A stretch of 64,000 nucleotides of DNA from CAWAVN01 sp963825075 (GTDB lineage Bacteria > Planctomycetota > Planctomycetia > Planctomycetales > Planctomycetaceae), in the NCBI GenBank assembly GCA_963825075.1, contig CAWGRX010000010.1, forward strand, positions 186,001-250,000, written 5' to 3'. Position numbers and translations under genes: made by a program. The notes beneath the pieces were generated by a model. That model was not told where the DNA came from, did no database searches, and saw only the letters and a program-made list of their open reading frames with translations. Shown here piece by piece: positions 1 to 8,421 of the stretch; positions within the stretch are counted from its first letter, which is position 1, and each line of letters opens with the position of its first letter.

Positions 1-430
1 TCGTCCGAAGTTGTGTCCGCAGTGTCAGAAGTCGGCTTCCGCGCCGCGCGTGCCGCCGCCTGCTCCCAGCGTGCCCGCCGAGGAACCGGAGTTGGAGTTT
101 GCGGACTACCGGGCGACGACCGATTCCCCGCTGCCGATTTCCGCCCCCGCGCCTTCGCGTCCCGTGAAGCGCCGGCGGTATGAGGAACTCCGCACGCTTT
201 CGCTGGTCTTGAAAATCTTCTCCGGCCTGATCGGTTTAATGACGGTGGTCATGTTGGTGGAGATGGGGCAGATCGTGATGAAAACCGAAGCCGGCCCCTT
301 GAGGCGGTACGTCGTTTACAACTGCTTTGGCATCCTCGTTGGCGGTGCGACGCTGGCCCTGTTGGTTTATGCGTTCGCCGTGCTGCTGGTGGTGGCGCTC
401 GACGTGGAATACAACACGCGGTCCGAGTGA
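1..430 (+). CDS. Zinc-ribbon membrane protein, 5' end cut by window
   Basis: This is the C-terminal part of a gene that begins before the window; the frame is open from base 2. The first visible residues carry a CPxC pair (CPQC), the second half of a zinc-ribbon. A proline- and alanine-rich linker follows, then a basic patch (KRRRYEEL). Two hydrophobic segments follow, around residues 65-85 and 103-130 of the visible part, giving a zinc-ribbon, linker and two-helix membrane protein. Its stop lies one base from the stop of the convergent kinase gene. The function is not recognised. Small proteins that pair a zinc-ribbon with transmembrane helices are common in Planctomycetota and mostly uncharacterised. 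Confidence 0.6.
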   Translation, partial: RPKLCPQCQKSASAPRVPPPAPSVPAEEPELEFADYRATTDSPLPISAPAPSRPVKRRRYEELRTLSLVLKIFSGLIGLMTVVMLVEMGQIVMKTEAGPLRRYVVYNCFGILVGGATLALLVYAFAVLLVVALDVEYNTRSE

Positions 431-431
431 A

Positions 432-3074
432 TCATTCGCCGCCGAGGCGGTAAGGCGTTTGGGTTTTCCTGCCGGGGATTTTAGCGTTTTTTAGTGCGGT
501 CTTGAGATAGTCGAACAGTTCCGGCGGGCGGATCATCAGATCGCGGTCGGCGTCGGCCGGGCCGCCGAAGCCCTGGGCGACTTCGTAAGCGAACAGGCTG
601 TACTTCTCATCGTTGACCAGAAACCCGCGTTCGCCGTTTTCGCAGTTGCCGATGATGGTGGTGGTTTTGGGCGGCTGTTTGAGCGACCCCAGCACGGTTT
701 CCGGCGCGGGTTCGGACTTCAAATCGGTGCCGAGTCCCGGATGGCAGATGTCCAACAGCAGCAGTTTGTTTTGGGACGGGCAGCTCTCCATCGCCTGGAC
801 GAGCCAATCGACCGGCACCCCGGTCTCGGCCCGGCGGTCCCATTCGAAATGCCGGGCGGCGAGGACGTAATGATCGCCGGGGATGCGGTAAACGTGGCCG
901 CAGAAATACACGATGACCTGCATGCTCCGGCCCTGCTGCTTCAGAAATTTCTCCACGTCGGCGCGCAGCTGCGTGCGGTCGGGATTGGTGAGGATTTCGA
1001 TGCGGTCGGGGTTGAAGGCGTAGCGGTTCACGAGTTTTTCGCGAATGAGTTCCACGTTCGCGACGGGGAATGACAACGGAGTGAGGGCCGGGTCAACGTA
1101 CTTCTCCGCGCCGATTAAGAGGGCCGCCCGCTGCTCGTCGATCCGCCGGCTCAGCACGTAAATGCTGCTAGCTTCGGGCAGGCTTTCGGACTCGTGCCAG
1201 GTGAGATCGAGCGTGTCGTACTTCCGCAAATCGGCGAGCGTTGCGGGTTCTTTTCCCAATGTGATCTCGCAGTCGGCGGGAAGGCGAAAGGTGCGCATTT
1301 GGCCGTTTGCGTCGGAGATCTGAAGTTCCTTTTGATCGGGGCGAACGGCGCTGACCACGGCTCCGGAAAGCGTCTGGTCGCGGAGCACGGCGATTTTGCG
1401 GAACTCGGTGTCCGAGCGGAATCGCACGCGGTCTTGGGGCTTGAGATCCGCGAGTTGTATGGGCTGGCCGGCCAGGGTGATTTCGCAGTTCTCCGCGACA
1501 GGGAGCCGTTTGCGGTCGTTTTGATTGAGGCCGGAGCTGATGCTCAAGGTTCGTTTTTGGGGATCGACCGCCGCCACGAAACCCACGCCGTCTTCGACCT
1601 TGAGCACGGACAGCCGCACGACAAATCGGCCCGGCTTGTCGCCCAGTTCATCGAAATGCGTCACGGTGACTTCATCGCCCCGGTTTAAATCCCGCAAGTG
1701 GCCGGTTTGCGACTTGCCGGCGGCGAGGGTTTTGATTTCCGCGTGTTCCGGAACGCGAAGTTTGAGATCTTGCCGCACGCTGCCTTCGTTGACGGCTACG
1801 ACGATCCGGCGGTGGGGGCGGTCGATGTCTTGGACGACGCCATGATTGGTGATCGGCCGGGACACGGTAATCACTAGCCGGGTTTTCCCGCGGTCGTCTT
1901 GGGCTTGTTCGATTTCGATGCGGTCGCCCGGCTGGATTTCGCGGGGCACGATGTTTTGCTGGGAGTTGGTCAAAAAGATCCGCGGATCGTCGCCGAGCGC
2001 GATCTCCTTGGCGAAGGTGCGGTCGAGGTCTTCGACTTTGAGCTTGTTCTCGTCGGGGAAAACTTCCATGACCAACCGCACGAGTTTTTGCGGCGGCTCG
2101 GGAGTTTCCGATCCTCCCGAAAACAAGAGCACCAGACAAAGGACCAACGAAACCGCAAAGGCCCCGCCCGCGAAAAGCAGGCGTTTTTTGCGGGCCTGGT
2201 CCTGGGCGTCCTCGTCCGCTTCGAGTTCGTCGGGGTCATCGGATTTGACGACTTTGAGATCGACCTTCAAATCCGCGAGGGCCTGATCCGCCGAGCGATA
2301 CCGCGCGGCCTGGTCTTTATCGATCAGCTTTTCGATAACGCCGGCCAAATCTTCGGGCACGCCTTCCAGAACGCGGGCTACCGGGGGCAGTTTGCGGTCG
2401 GCGGCGGCGTGCCACATCATCCAGGCGATTTGCTTGTTGCGGCCGAAGGCGCTCAGGCCCGGAAACAGCGTTTCAAAGTTGGGGCCGCACATCAGTTCGT
2501 AGGCGCAAAAGCCCAGCGAATACAAATCGCTCGGCGGGCCGATCTCGCCGAACTCCTCGGAAACGACTTCGGGGGCCATGTATTTTGTGGTGCCTTTGAT
2601 GAGGCTACCGTCTTCGTCGCTGACCCGGCGAGCCAGGCCGAAGTCCCCGATTTTAATTCGCCGGCGGGAGTCGATCATCAGGTTCGAGGGCTTGATGTCT
2701 CCGTGGACGATGCCCCGCGCATGCAGATATTTGAGGGCCCGCAGTCCGTGGGCCAAGGTGGTGCGGACCGCGGAAATCGGCATTTGGCGATCTTCAAACC
2801 GCTCGGCGAGGCTGGCCTGCATGAGTTCCATAATCACCCAACCGCGTTCGCGGTGGAGGTCGTAGATCGTGACGATGTTGGGATGGCTCAGCGACGCCAA
2901 CAGTTGGGCTTCCTGCCAGAACCGCTCCAATTGGGCGGGGTTGTCCAGGTATTGTTCGTGGATCTGTTTAATGGCCACTTCCCGGCCGAGTTCGCGGTCG
3001 CGGGCGCGATAGACCTTGGCAAAACTGCCGCTGCCGATTTTCTCCAGCAATTCGTAACGAGCATCGAGATCCAC
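432..3074 (-). CDS. Ser/Thr protein kinase fused to a caspase-like (C14) domain
   Basis: 880 residues from a GTG start with an AGGAG box 7 bases upstream. Residues 7-270 are a Hanks-type kinase: Gly-rich loop 14-21 (GSGSFAKV), ATP lysine K36, catalytic loop HGDIKPSN at 124-131 and DFG at 144-146. An acidic and basic linker leads to one transmembrane helix near 298-318. The middle, about 330-650, holds several repeated beta-type modules of about 70 residues. The last 230 residues look like a caspase/peptidase C14 fold: an opening AALLIGAEKY strand, a His727 motif (YFCGH) and a Cys777 motif (LLLDICHPG, where metacaspase-like proteins have DxCHSG). A cytoplasmic kinase with an extracytoplasmic protease-like domain is inferred. 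Neither enzymatic activity is proven. The HGD in place of HRD occurs in some bacterial kinases. Confidence 0.88.
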   Translation of the reverse strand: MDLDARYELLEKIGSGSFAKVYRARDRELGREVAIKQIHEQYLDNPAQLERFWQEAQLLASLSHPNIVTIYDLHRERGWVIMELMQASLAERFEDRQMPISAVRTTLAHGLRALKYLHARGIVHGDIKPSNLMIDSRRRIKIGDFGLARRVSDEDGSLIKGTTKYMAPEVVSEEFGEIGPPSDLYSLGFCAYELMCGPNFETLFPGLSAFGRNKQIAWMMWHAAADRKLPPVARVLEGVPEDLAGVIEKLIDKDQAARYRSADQALADLKVDLKVVKSDDPDELEADEDAQDQARKKRLLFAGGAFAVSLVLCLVLLFSGGSETPEPPQKLVRLVMEVFPDENKLKVEDLDRTFAKEIALGDDPRIFLTNSQQNIVPREIQPGDRIEIEQAQDDRGKTRLVITVSRPITNHGVVQDIDRPHRRIVVAVNEGSVRQDLKLRVPEHAEIKTLAAGKSQTGHLRDLNRGDEVTVTHFDELGDKPGRFVVRLSVLKVEDGVGFVAAVDPQKRTLSISSGLNQNDRKRLPVAENCEITLAGQPIQLADLKPQDRVRFRSDTEFRKIAVLRDQTLSGAVVSAVRPDQKELQISDANGQMRTFRLPADCEITLGKEPATLADLRKYDTLDLTWHESESLPEASSIYVLSRRIDEQRAALLIGAEKYVDPALTPLSFPVANVELIREKLVNRYAFNPDRIEILTNPDRTQLRADVEKFLKQQGRSMQVIVYFCGHVYRIPGDHYVLAARHFEWDRRAETGVPVDWLVQAMESCPSQNKLLLLDICHPGLGTDLKSEPAPETVLGSLKQPPKTTTIIGNCENGERGFLVNDEKYSLFAYEVAQGFGGPADADRDLMIRPPELFDYLKTALKNAKIPGRKTQTPYRLGGE

Positions 3075-3081
3075 GAAGGGA

Positions 3082-3086
3082 CTCCT
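3082..3086 (-). promoter_or_regulatory. Shine-Dalgarno box of the kinase-caspase gene
   Basis: On the minus strand AGGAG sits 7 bases before a GTG codon at 3074-3072. It fixes the GTG as the start of the kinase gene. Confidence 0.6.
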
Positions 3087-3108
3087 GGTGTTTCAGTTCT
3101 TTTTTTGA

Positions 3109-3205
3109 GAGGCCACACAGGCCGCACAGGGGCAAAGGGAAAACAGTACAGAAAGGCGTTTCCGTCTTTTCTCTGTGGCCTTTGATCCTTTGTGGCCTTT
3201 GCCCC
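3109..3205. repeat. Short degenerate repeats upstream of the kinase gene
   Basis: TGTGGCCTTTG occurs twice (3174-3184 and 3191-3201), and its inverse GGCCACA is at 3112-3118. GGGGCAAAGG (3129-3138) is a perfect inverted match of CCTTTGCCCC (3196-3205). The element lies in the presumed leader of the kinase gene and could fold, but it may just be a low-complexity repeat. Confidence 0.4.
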
Positions 3206-3360
3206 TTCTTTTCGATTATGCCCCATCGTTCCGCCTGGGAAAAGCGTTTCTTTCGGAAAGTCCTCCGGGAAGACGTTGACGGTGCCTTCCCACTTTGCCA
3301 AACTGCGCAGCATAGAGACGCGATCTGCCTCCACCGACCTGACAGAATCTCGTGGCAGAG

Positions 3361-3846
3361 ATGTTTGCAATCATGCCGCTTGATCCAACCGACTACTCGA
3401 CATGGACCTCATTCGGCGATCATCCGATCTTCGGCGATACCAAATTGCGGATTGCCGATTGGTCGCATGATCCATCATGCTACTCCGCCCCGGATTCATA
3501 TGGGCAATATATGCCCGAATACTATATTCATGTTGATCCGGCACCCCCAATCGACCAGCAACTGAAGATTGCCGAACGCGACATCCGAAATCTAGCATTC
3601 ACTTGTGCTGAAATTGAAAGAAGATTCGGCGAGATAACATACGAATTGGTCATCTTGGATGATTTCACGGTGTACGTCTGGGTTCGGCACTCACAGTTTG
3701 CGATCGAGCTTTACCCCAACAACTTGGGGGACGGAAATCACATTCTCAAAATGTTTATTGATTCACCCGACGTTGAAGCCTCAGAACGCGATTGCCAGAC
3801 GGTTACGGAGGTGATCGAGTCGTTACGCCAAATAATCAGCACATAA
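3361..3846 (+). CDS. Hypothetical protein, AT-richer orphan
   Basis: An open frame of about 161 residues starting MFAIMPLDPTDYSTWTSFGD. In-frame alternatives are GTG 3352 and ATG 3373; none has a good ribosome-binding site. The residue composition looks like a folded cytoplasmic protein: aromatic and acidic, with helices and a strand such as YELVILDDFTVYVWVRH. No signal peptide or membrane segment is visible. The DNA is visibly less GC-rich than its neighbours, which suggests a recently acquired gene. It stands alone between the kinase and the phosphatase. I do not recognise the family; it could be an immunity-type or SMI1-like small protein, but that is only a guess. Confidence 0.55.
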   Translation: MFAIMPLDPTDYSTWTSFGDHPIFGDTKLRIADWSHDPSCYSAPDSYGQYMPEYYIHVDPAPPIDQQLKIAERDIRNLAFTCAEIERRFGEITYELVILDDFTVYVWVRHSQFAIELYPNNLGDGNHILKMFIDSPDVEASERDCQTVTEVIESLRQIIST

Positions 3847-3920
3847 CATCCGGTTCAACCGGCATCGGGCGGATTCTGAAATCGATGTTCGTTGGCCGCG
3901 ACCGGCAAATTAGCCCCAGC

Positions 3921-3926
3921 AAGGAG
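3921..3926 (+). promoter_or_regulatory. Ribosome binding site choosing the GTG start of the phosphatase
   Basis: AAGGAG ends 10 bases before GTG 3937. This favours 3937 over the in-frame TTG at 3892, which has no such box and would add 15 non-homologous residues. Confidence 0.6.
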
Positions 3927-3936
3927 TGGAGCGAGC

Positions 3937-4710
3937 GTGGGAGAAAAGGAATTCCTGAAAACCGCCGAAAAAGCGGCACGAAAAGCCGGCGAGGTGCTCG
4001 AGGATTGGGCTTCGCGGTTTACAGTCAGCGAGAAAAGCCGATCCAACTTGGTTACCGAGGCCGACTTCGCTTCGCAGGAGACCATCTATCGGCTGATCCG
4101 CGAACGCTTTCCCGATCACGGCTACCTGGGGGAAGAGGGACTCAACCAACCCCGCCAGGATTCGCCGTTCCGGTGGATCATCGATCCGCTCGACGGCACC
4201 TCGAACTATGTGCATCGGTTTCCGTATTACGGAGTGTCCATTGCGCTCGAAGCCGAGGGTGAACTGATTGTCGGGGTCGTTTATGATCCCAACCGGAATG
4301 AGATGTTCACGGCCGTGAAAGGCCAAGGGGCGAAATTGAACGGGGAACCGATCGGCCCCACGGATTCCGATTCTTTGAAAAACGCGATGGCCGTCGCCAG
4401 CCTGCCCGTCGCCGTGAAGAAAGACGACCCGGCAGTCGTCCGGTTTTTGTCGGTGTTGCCCGTGGCCCAGAGTTTGCAGCGGACGGGGTCGGCGGCTCTC
4501 AATTTGGCTTATGTGGCGTCTGGGCGGATCGATGTTTATTGGTCCAGCAGCTTGAAGCCCTGGGACATGGCCGCCGGGGCGCTCCTTGTGGCAGAAGCCG
4601 GCGGCCAAGTGTCGCGTTTGAACAACAGCCCGTTTTCCGTGGATCAACCCGAAATTCTCGCGAGCAACGGAACTTCCCTGCATCAAGAATTGTGCCGCTT
4701 GTTCGACTGA
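3937..4710 (+). CDS. Inositol monophosphatase family protein
   Basis: 257 residues, the normal length for the IMPase/SuhB/HisN superfamily. These are Mg-dependent, Li-sensitive phosphatases that act on myo-inositol phosphate, histidinol phosphate or similar small phosphate esters in the cytoplasm. The metal-binding signatures are present: GEEG at 65-68, DPLDGTSN at 83-90 (Asp83, Asp86) and the C-terminal WDMAAGALLVAEAGG with Asp210. The whole fold is present without gaps. No neighbour shows which substrate is used; inositol-1-phosphate or histidinol phosphate are both possible. The start is GTG 3937, on ribosome-binding-site evidence. Confidence 0.92.
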   Translation: MGEKEFLKTAEKAARKAGEVLEDWASRFTVSEKSRSNLVTEADFASQETIYRLIRERFPDHGYLGEEGLNQPRQDSPFRWIIDPLDGTSNYVHRFPYYGVSIALEAEGELIVGVVYDPNRNEMFTAVKGQGAKLNGEPIGPTDSDSLKNAMAVASLPVAVKKDDPAVVRFLSVLPVAQSLQRTGSAALNLAYVASGRIDVYWSSSLKPWDMAAGALLVAEAGGQVSRLNNSPFSVDQPEILASNGTSLHQELCRLFD

Positions 4711-4864
4711 AGCCGGCGATTAAACGCGGATTCCTGCTTTCTCCTGCATTCGGCGTAGGGTATGATAGGAGGAGAGGTTTGCGTATCGGCCCGATCTGAG
4801 CGACCGGATTCCTTCATCTCTCACTCTCTTCATCTCTGATTTTCCATCTTCCGTGTCAGGCCCC

Positions 4865-7800
4865 ATGCTATCCCGCTTGTTCGACAGACTCCGGCAGGCG
4901 CTCTTGCCCGTGGCGATGATGTGTCTGTTGAACGCTGCGCCAGTTCGGCGCAGGAACGCAAGCCCCCCCCCTCCTTGCCGACGGAGAGTGCACAGAAATT
5001 GACGGAGCCACCGGCGAACCCCGGCAAAGCGGCCGCGAAAAGCCGTTCCTCCGTCGCTCCCGATGCGGATGATTGGATTCTGTTGTTGGACGAGGACGGG
5101 AAGCCGAGGCCGGTTAAGAACGATGTTGATTTCCAGGAATACCTCAAGTGGCTGGAGCAAAAAAAACAGCCGCCGGAACGTCCGAGTTATGCGTTTTCCG
5201 ATGTGACGATCGAAGGCACGGCCACCGATGAGGAAGCAAGTGTTACGGTCTCGCTCACGGTGCAGATCACGGAGGAAGCGGACTGGACCTTGGTCCCGTT
5301 GGAACTCAACGAGGGCAGCCTGCGAAAGTTTCAGCACAAATACACGCCGGCTGCCCATGTTCCCCGCAAGGCGAACGCCTCCGGCTTGGCCCAGTTTGGG
5401 GAGTACGATCTGCGGAACGGCTATCGGTGGTGGTTTCGCGGGGCGGGTGAGCACGTGCTCACCTTGGACATGCAGGTGCGGGTGCGGAAGATATCGGGCG
5501 TCCGGCGATTGCAACTTGCCGTGCCCTCCGCGGCGAGCAGTTATTTGAAGCTCACGCTCCCGATTGCCAAGGAACAACTCTCCCTGGAACAGATCACGGC
5601 GGGTTTGCAAAAAACCGAGGCGGTGGGAAAACAGGCGACCGTTGTGGAAGTCATTCGCTTGGGACAGAGGTTGGATTTGGGCTGGCGGGCATTGCCGGAT
5701 TCGAGGCAGGTCAAAACGCTGCTCCAGGCGGAAACGAAAATCCGGGTCGAACCCACGGAAGAATCGATCCTGCTCAAAGCCCAGCAATTGGTGGAACCCT
5801 TGCAAGGCAGCATGAAGGAATTTGAAGTCACGCTGCCTACCGGGTTTTCCGTTTTGGAACTCAAGGTGGACGGCGAGCGATACCGAACGCTGGATTCCTT
5901 TCCCCAGCCGCCCGAACCTGTGAAAATCACGCTTCCCGCTGCCACCACCAACCGCGTGCAGTTGGATTGGCTGTTGCAAGCCCCGTGGCCCGCGTCGGGA
6001 AAACTCATGGTGGAAGGCTTCAATGTCAGCGAGACGCCTAAGCAATCGGACGGGATGGAAAACGTAAGCCAGACGCTCAGGCAATCGGGCAAGATCGAGA
6101 TTGCTGCCTTTGATGGCTACCGGATCGTGAAAAGCTCCGGCACGGGAGTGCTTCGCGCGAACGACCGCGAACTTTTGGGACCGGCGCCGATCTCCAGCGC
6201 CTATCAAATTCAGCAGCAGCCCTTTCAGTTGGTGCTCGATCTGCAAAAGATCGTGCCTTCGTATTCGGTCCGCCCGCAGATCTTTTTGAAGATGGGGGAC
6301 AAGAAGATCGAAATGCTCGCGGATTTGGAACTGGAAGTTTACCGGGGGGTTCTGCAATCGCTCGAGATCGAATGGCCCCGTTTTGAAGAGCAGGGCTGGA
6401 CGATCGACAGGGCGGAACTGCCGGGCATCGTGGAGATGATCGAAACCGACGCCGCGACCGGGCGGATGACATTCCAATTCGCGAAGCGGATCAGCCAAGG
6501 CGCGCCGCCTTTGCCTTTGCTGTTGCGGGCGACCCGGAATGTCGATAACACGATGGCGGAGGCGTTTCCGCTGACCTTGCCTCGCGTGATTGCCTCCAAT
6601 CCCGTGCGGTCGGTCGTCGTGGTTACGAATCAGGACAACGTCGAGTCCACGGTGATGCCCGCCCAAGACACCACGACCCAGCCGCTCTCCGCGACTTTGG
6701 CCGAAGAGGTAGAGCGCCTCTTAAGCCAACCCCGCATGCGGGACATCCGCGGGAAACGGCAAACGGGATTTCTGGTGCGTTCCGACACGCACGATTTCAT
6801 AGTCCAGTTGGTAACGCACCCCCAGTCGATTCACAGCGAAACCGGGGTCCGCGTGACCTTGGAAGATCACCAGATCGAGGTCCATCAGCATCTGCTTTAC
6901 GATGTCGAATACGAACCGGTCTCCCAGCTCCGCGTGATGGTGCCCAAGTCGTTTCCTTCCGATGTCCAGTTCACCTTGGGACTGGTGCCTTTGCATTTTG
7001 AATGGACCGGGCTGGAATTGGAGAACTCCCGCCAGGCTAGGCTGACGCTTCCAGAACCCAGGCTCAATCAGTTTGAACTTTTAGCCCACTACACGCTTCC
7101 GCAAACGGGGAAAAACCTGCACGGATTGGACATCCCCCTGGTCCGTTCGAGCGATGCGAAAGACGTGAGCGGCCGATTGGAATTTGCCGCAGATTATCCG
7201 GCGGAACTGACCGTGGACGATCCCGGGTGGGCCAACAGCCCGGAACGGGACGCCGCGGACGTGTGGACGACGAAAAACGTCGGCGAAACTCTTTCCATCG
7301 CCTGGACGCCCCGCACGGAAACCGACATCCAACATCTGAAAATTTCCAAATCCCTCGTGAAAAGCGCCGTGTTGGCGAATGGGCAGATCTATTCCCAGGC
7401 GTATTTTCAGCTCGATCCAGAGATGGACTATGTGCTGATTTCGCTGCCGCCGGACGAAATGGTTCCCGAAGCGTTTCACTGGGACGGCGTGGAACTGGAC
7501 GCGAAGCAAGTCAAGGAAGTTCAGCCCGACTCGGGCGTGTTCCATTTGGAGATTCCGCCCCCGGCCCCGGCACTCCCCGCCGATGATTCGTCCCCTTCGG
7601 AAAACAGCCATCACCGGCTGCTAGTGGAATATCACACAAAACAGTCAACAGCGCTCGAGTGGAGTCAGGATTTTGCACTGCCGGTTCCGAAATTTCCGGG
7701 AGAGGTTTGGATCGACAAAACGATATGGGAAGTCACGTTGCCCGTGGATCAGCAGCTCTTCACGCTCCCGGAGGGCTTTACGCCGGAGTTCTCCTGGACC

Positions 7801-8421
7801 CGGCAAGGCGTGTTTTGGCAGCGAACGCCAAACCAATCCGCTGGGGCTTTGGAAAGCTGGCTGGATCTCCCGGCTTCGTCAGAATCCGAACCCTTCGCCG
7901 TTGAAGGAAACACCTACCGGTTCAGCTACTTTGGCAAGCCCCCGGCGCTCGCGTTTTCTTCGATGAACCGTTCGATCGTTGTCTTGTTCGGAGCGGGGCT
8001 GGCGCTCTTTGCCGGGGTGCTGCTCTTAAAAATCCCCGCCACGCGGAACGTGCTCACGGTGCTGTTGGCGGTGTTTGCATTTGCTTTGTGCGGCATCTGG
8101 TACACCGCGCCCATGCAGTTGCTTTTGCAGCCGGCGGCGCTCGGGTTGCTTTTGGCGATCGTGGCGGTGCTGATTGACGGGTCTTTCAAACGCCAACGCC
8201 AATCGGCCGTGGTCCCCTTGCCCAGTCCCAACGATTATCAAGCCGCCTCCACGCCGCCTTACGCCGAGCCGATCGGATCGGAAGATCCCACTGCCGTCCG
8301 GCAATTTCCCGAGGCCAAGTTCGGTTCCTCCGCGACGCAGCACCGCGTTTCCCGTTCCTCGTCCGCCGGCAGTTCGGCACCGGAATTGATCGGCTCCTCC
8401 ATCACGGAGAATCCGGAATGA
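4865..8421 (+). CDS. Giant secreted/membrane-anchored protein A, frameshifted near its start
   Basis: The main frame runs from GTG 4921 to 8421 (1166 residues), but that start lacks a signal peptide. Another frame opens at ATG 4865 with a signal-like start (MLSRLFDRLRQ, then ALLPVAMMCLLNAAP). It would join the main frame if the nine-C run at 4972-4980 had ten C; the joined length is then exactly 1186 codons. The body is a long beta-rich extracytoplasmic region beginning with an acidic strand, an EYLKWLEQ helix and a YAFSDVTIEGTATDEE strand. Near the end there are three or four hydrophobic helices (main-frame residues about 1020-1085) and a Ser-rich tail. It overlaps gene B by ATGA, so both are probably co-translated. 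The family is not recognised beyond its resemblance to gene B; a cell-surface role is inferred. Confidence 0.75.
4972..4980 (+). other. Nine-C homopolymer at a frame break
   Basis: A run of nine C separates a signal-peptide-coding frame (ATG 4865) from the long frame of protein A. One more C would join them. This is either a homopolymer sequencing error or a phase-variation tract. Confidence 0.6.

Noticed and set aside
1899..3185. A 428-residue open frame on the plus strand
   Set aside because: It is antisense to the kinase domain, whose motifs are clear, and its product has no recognisable motif.
4720..6666. A 648-residue open frame on the minus strand
   Set aside because: It is the complement of protein A; it is rich in His/Arg, a sign of a GC-rich shadow frame.
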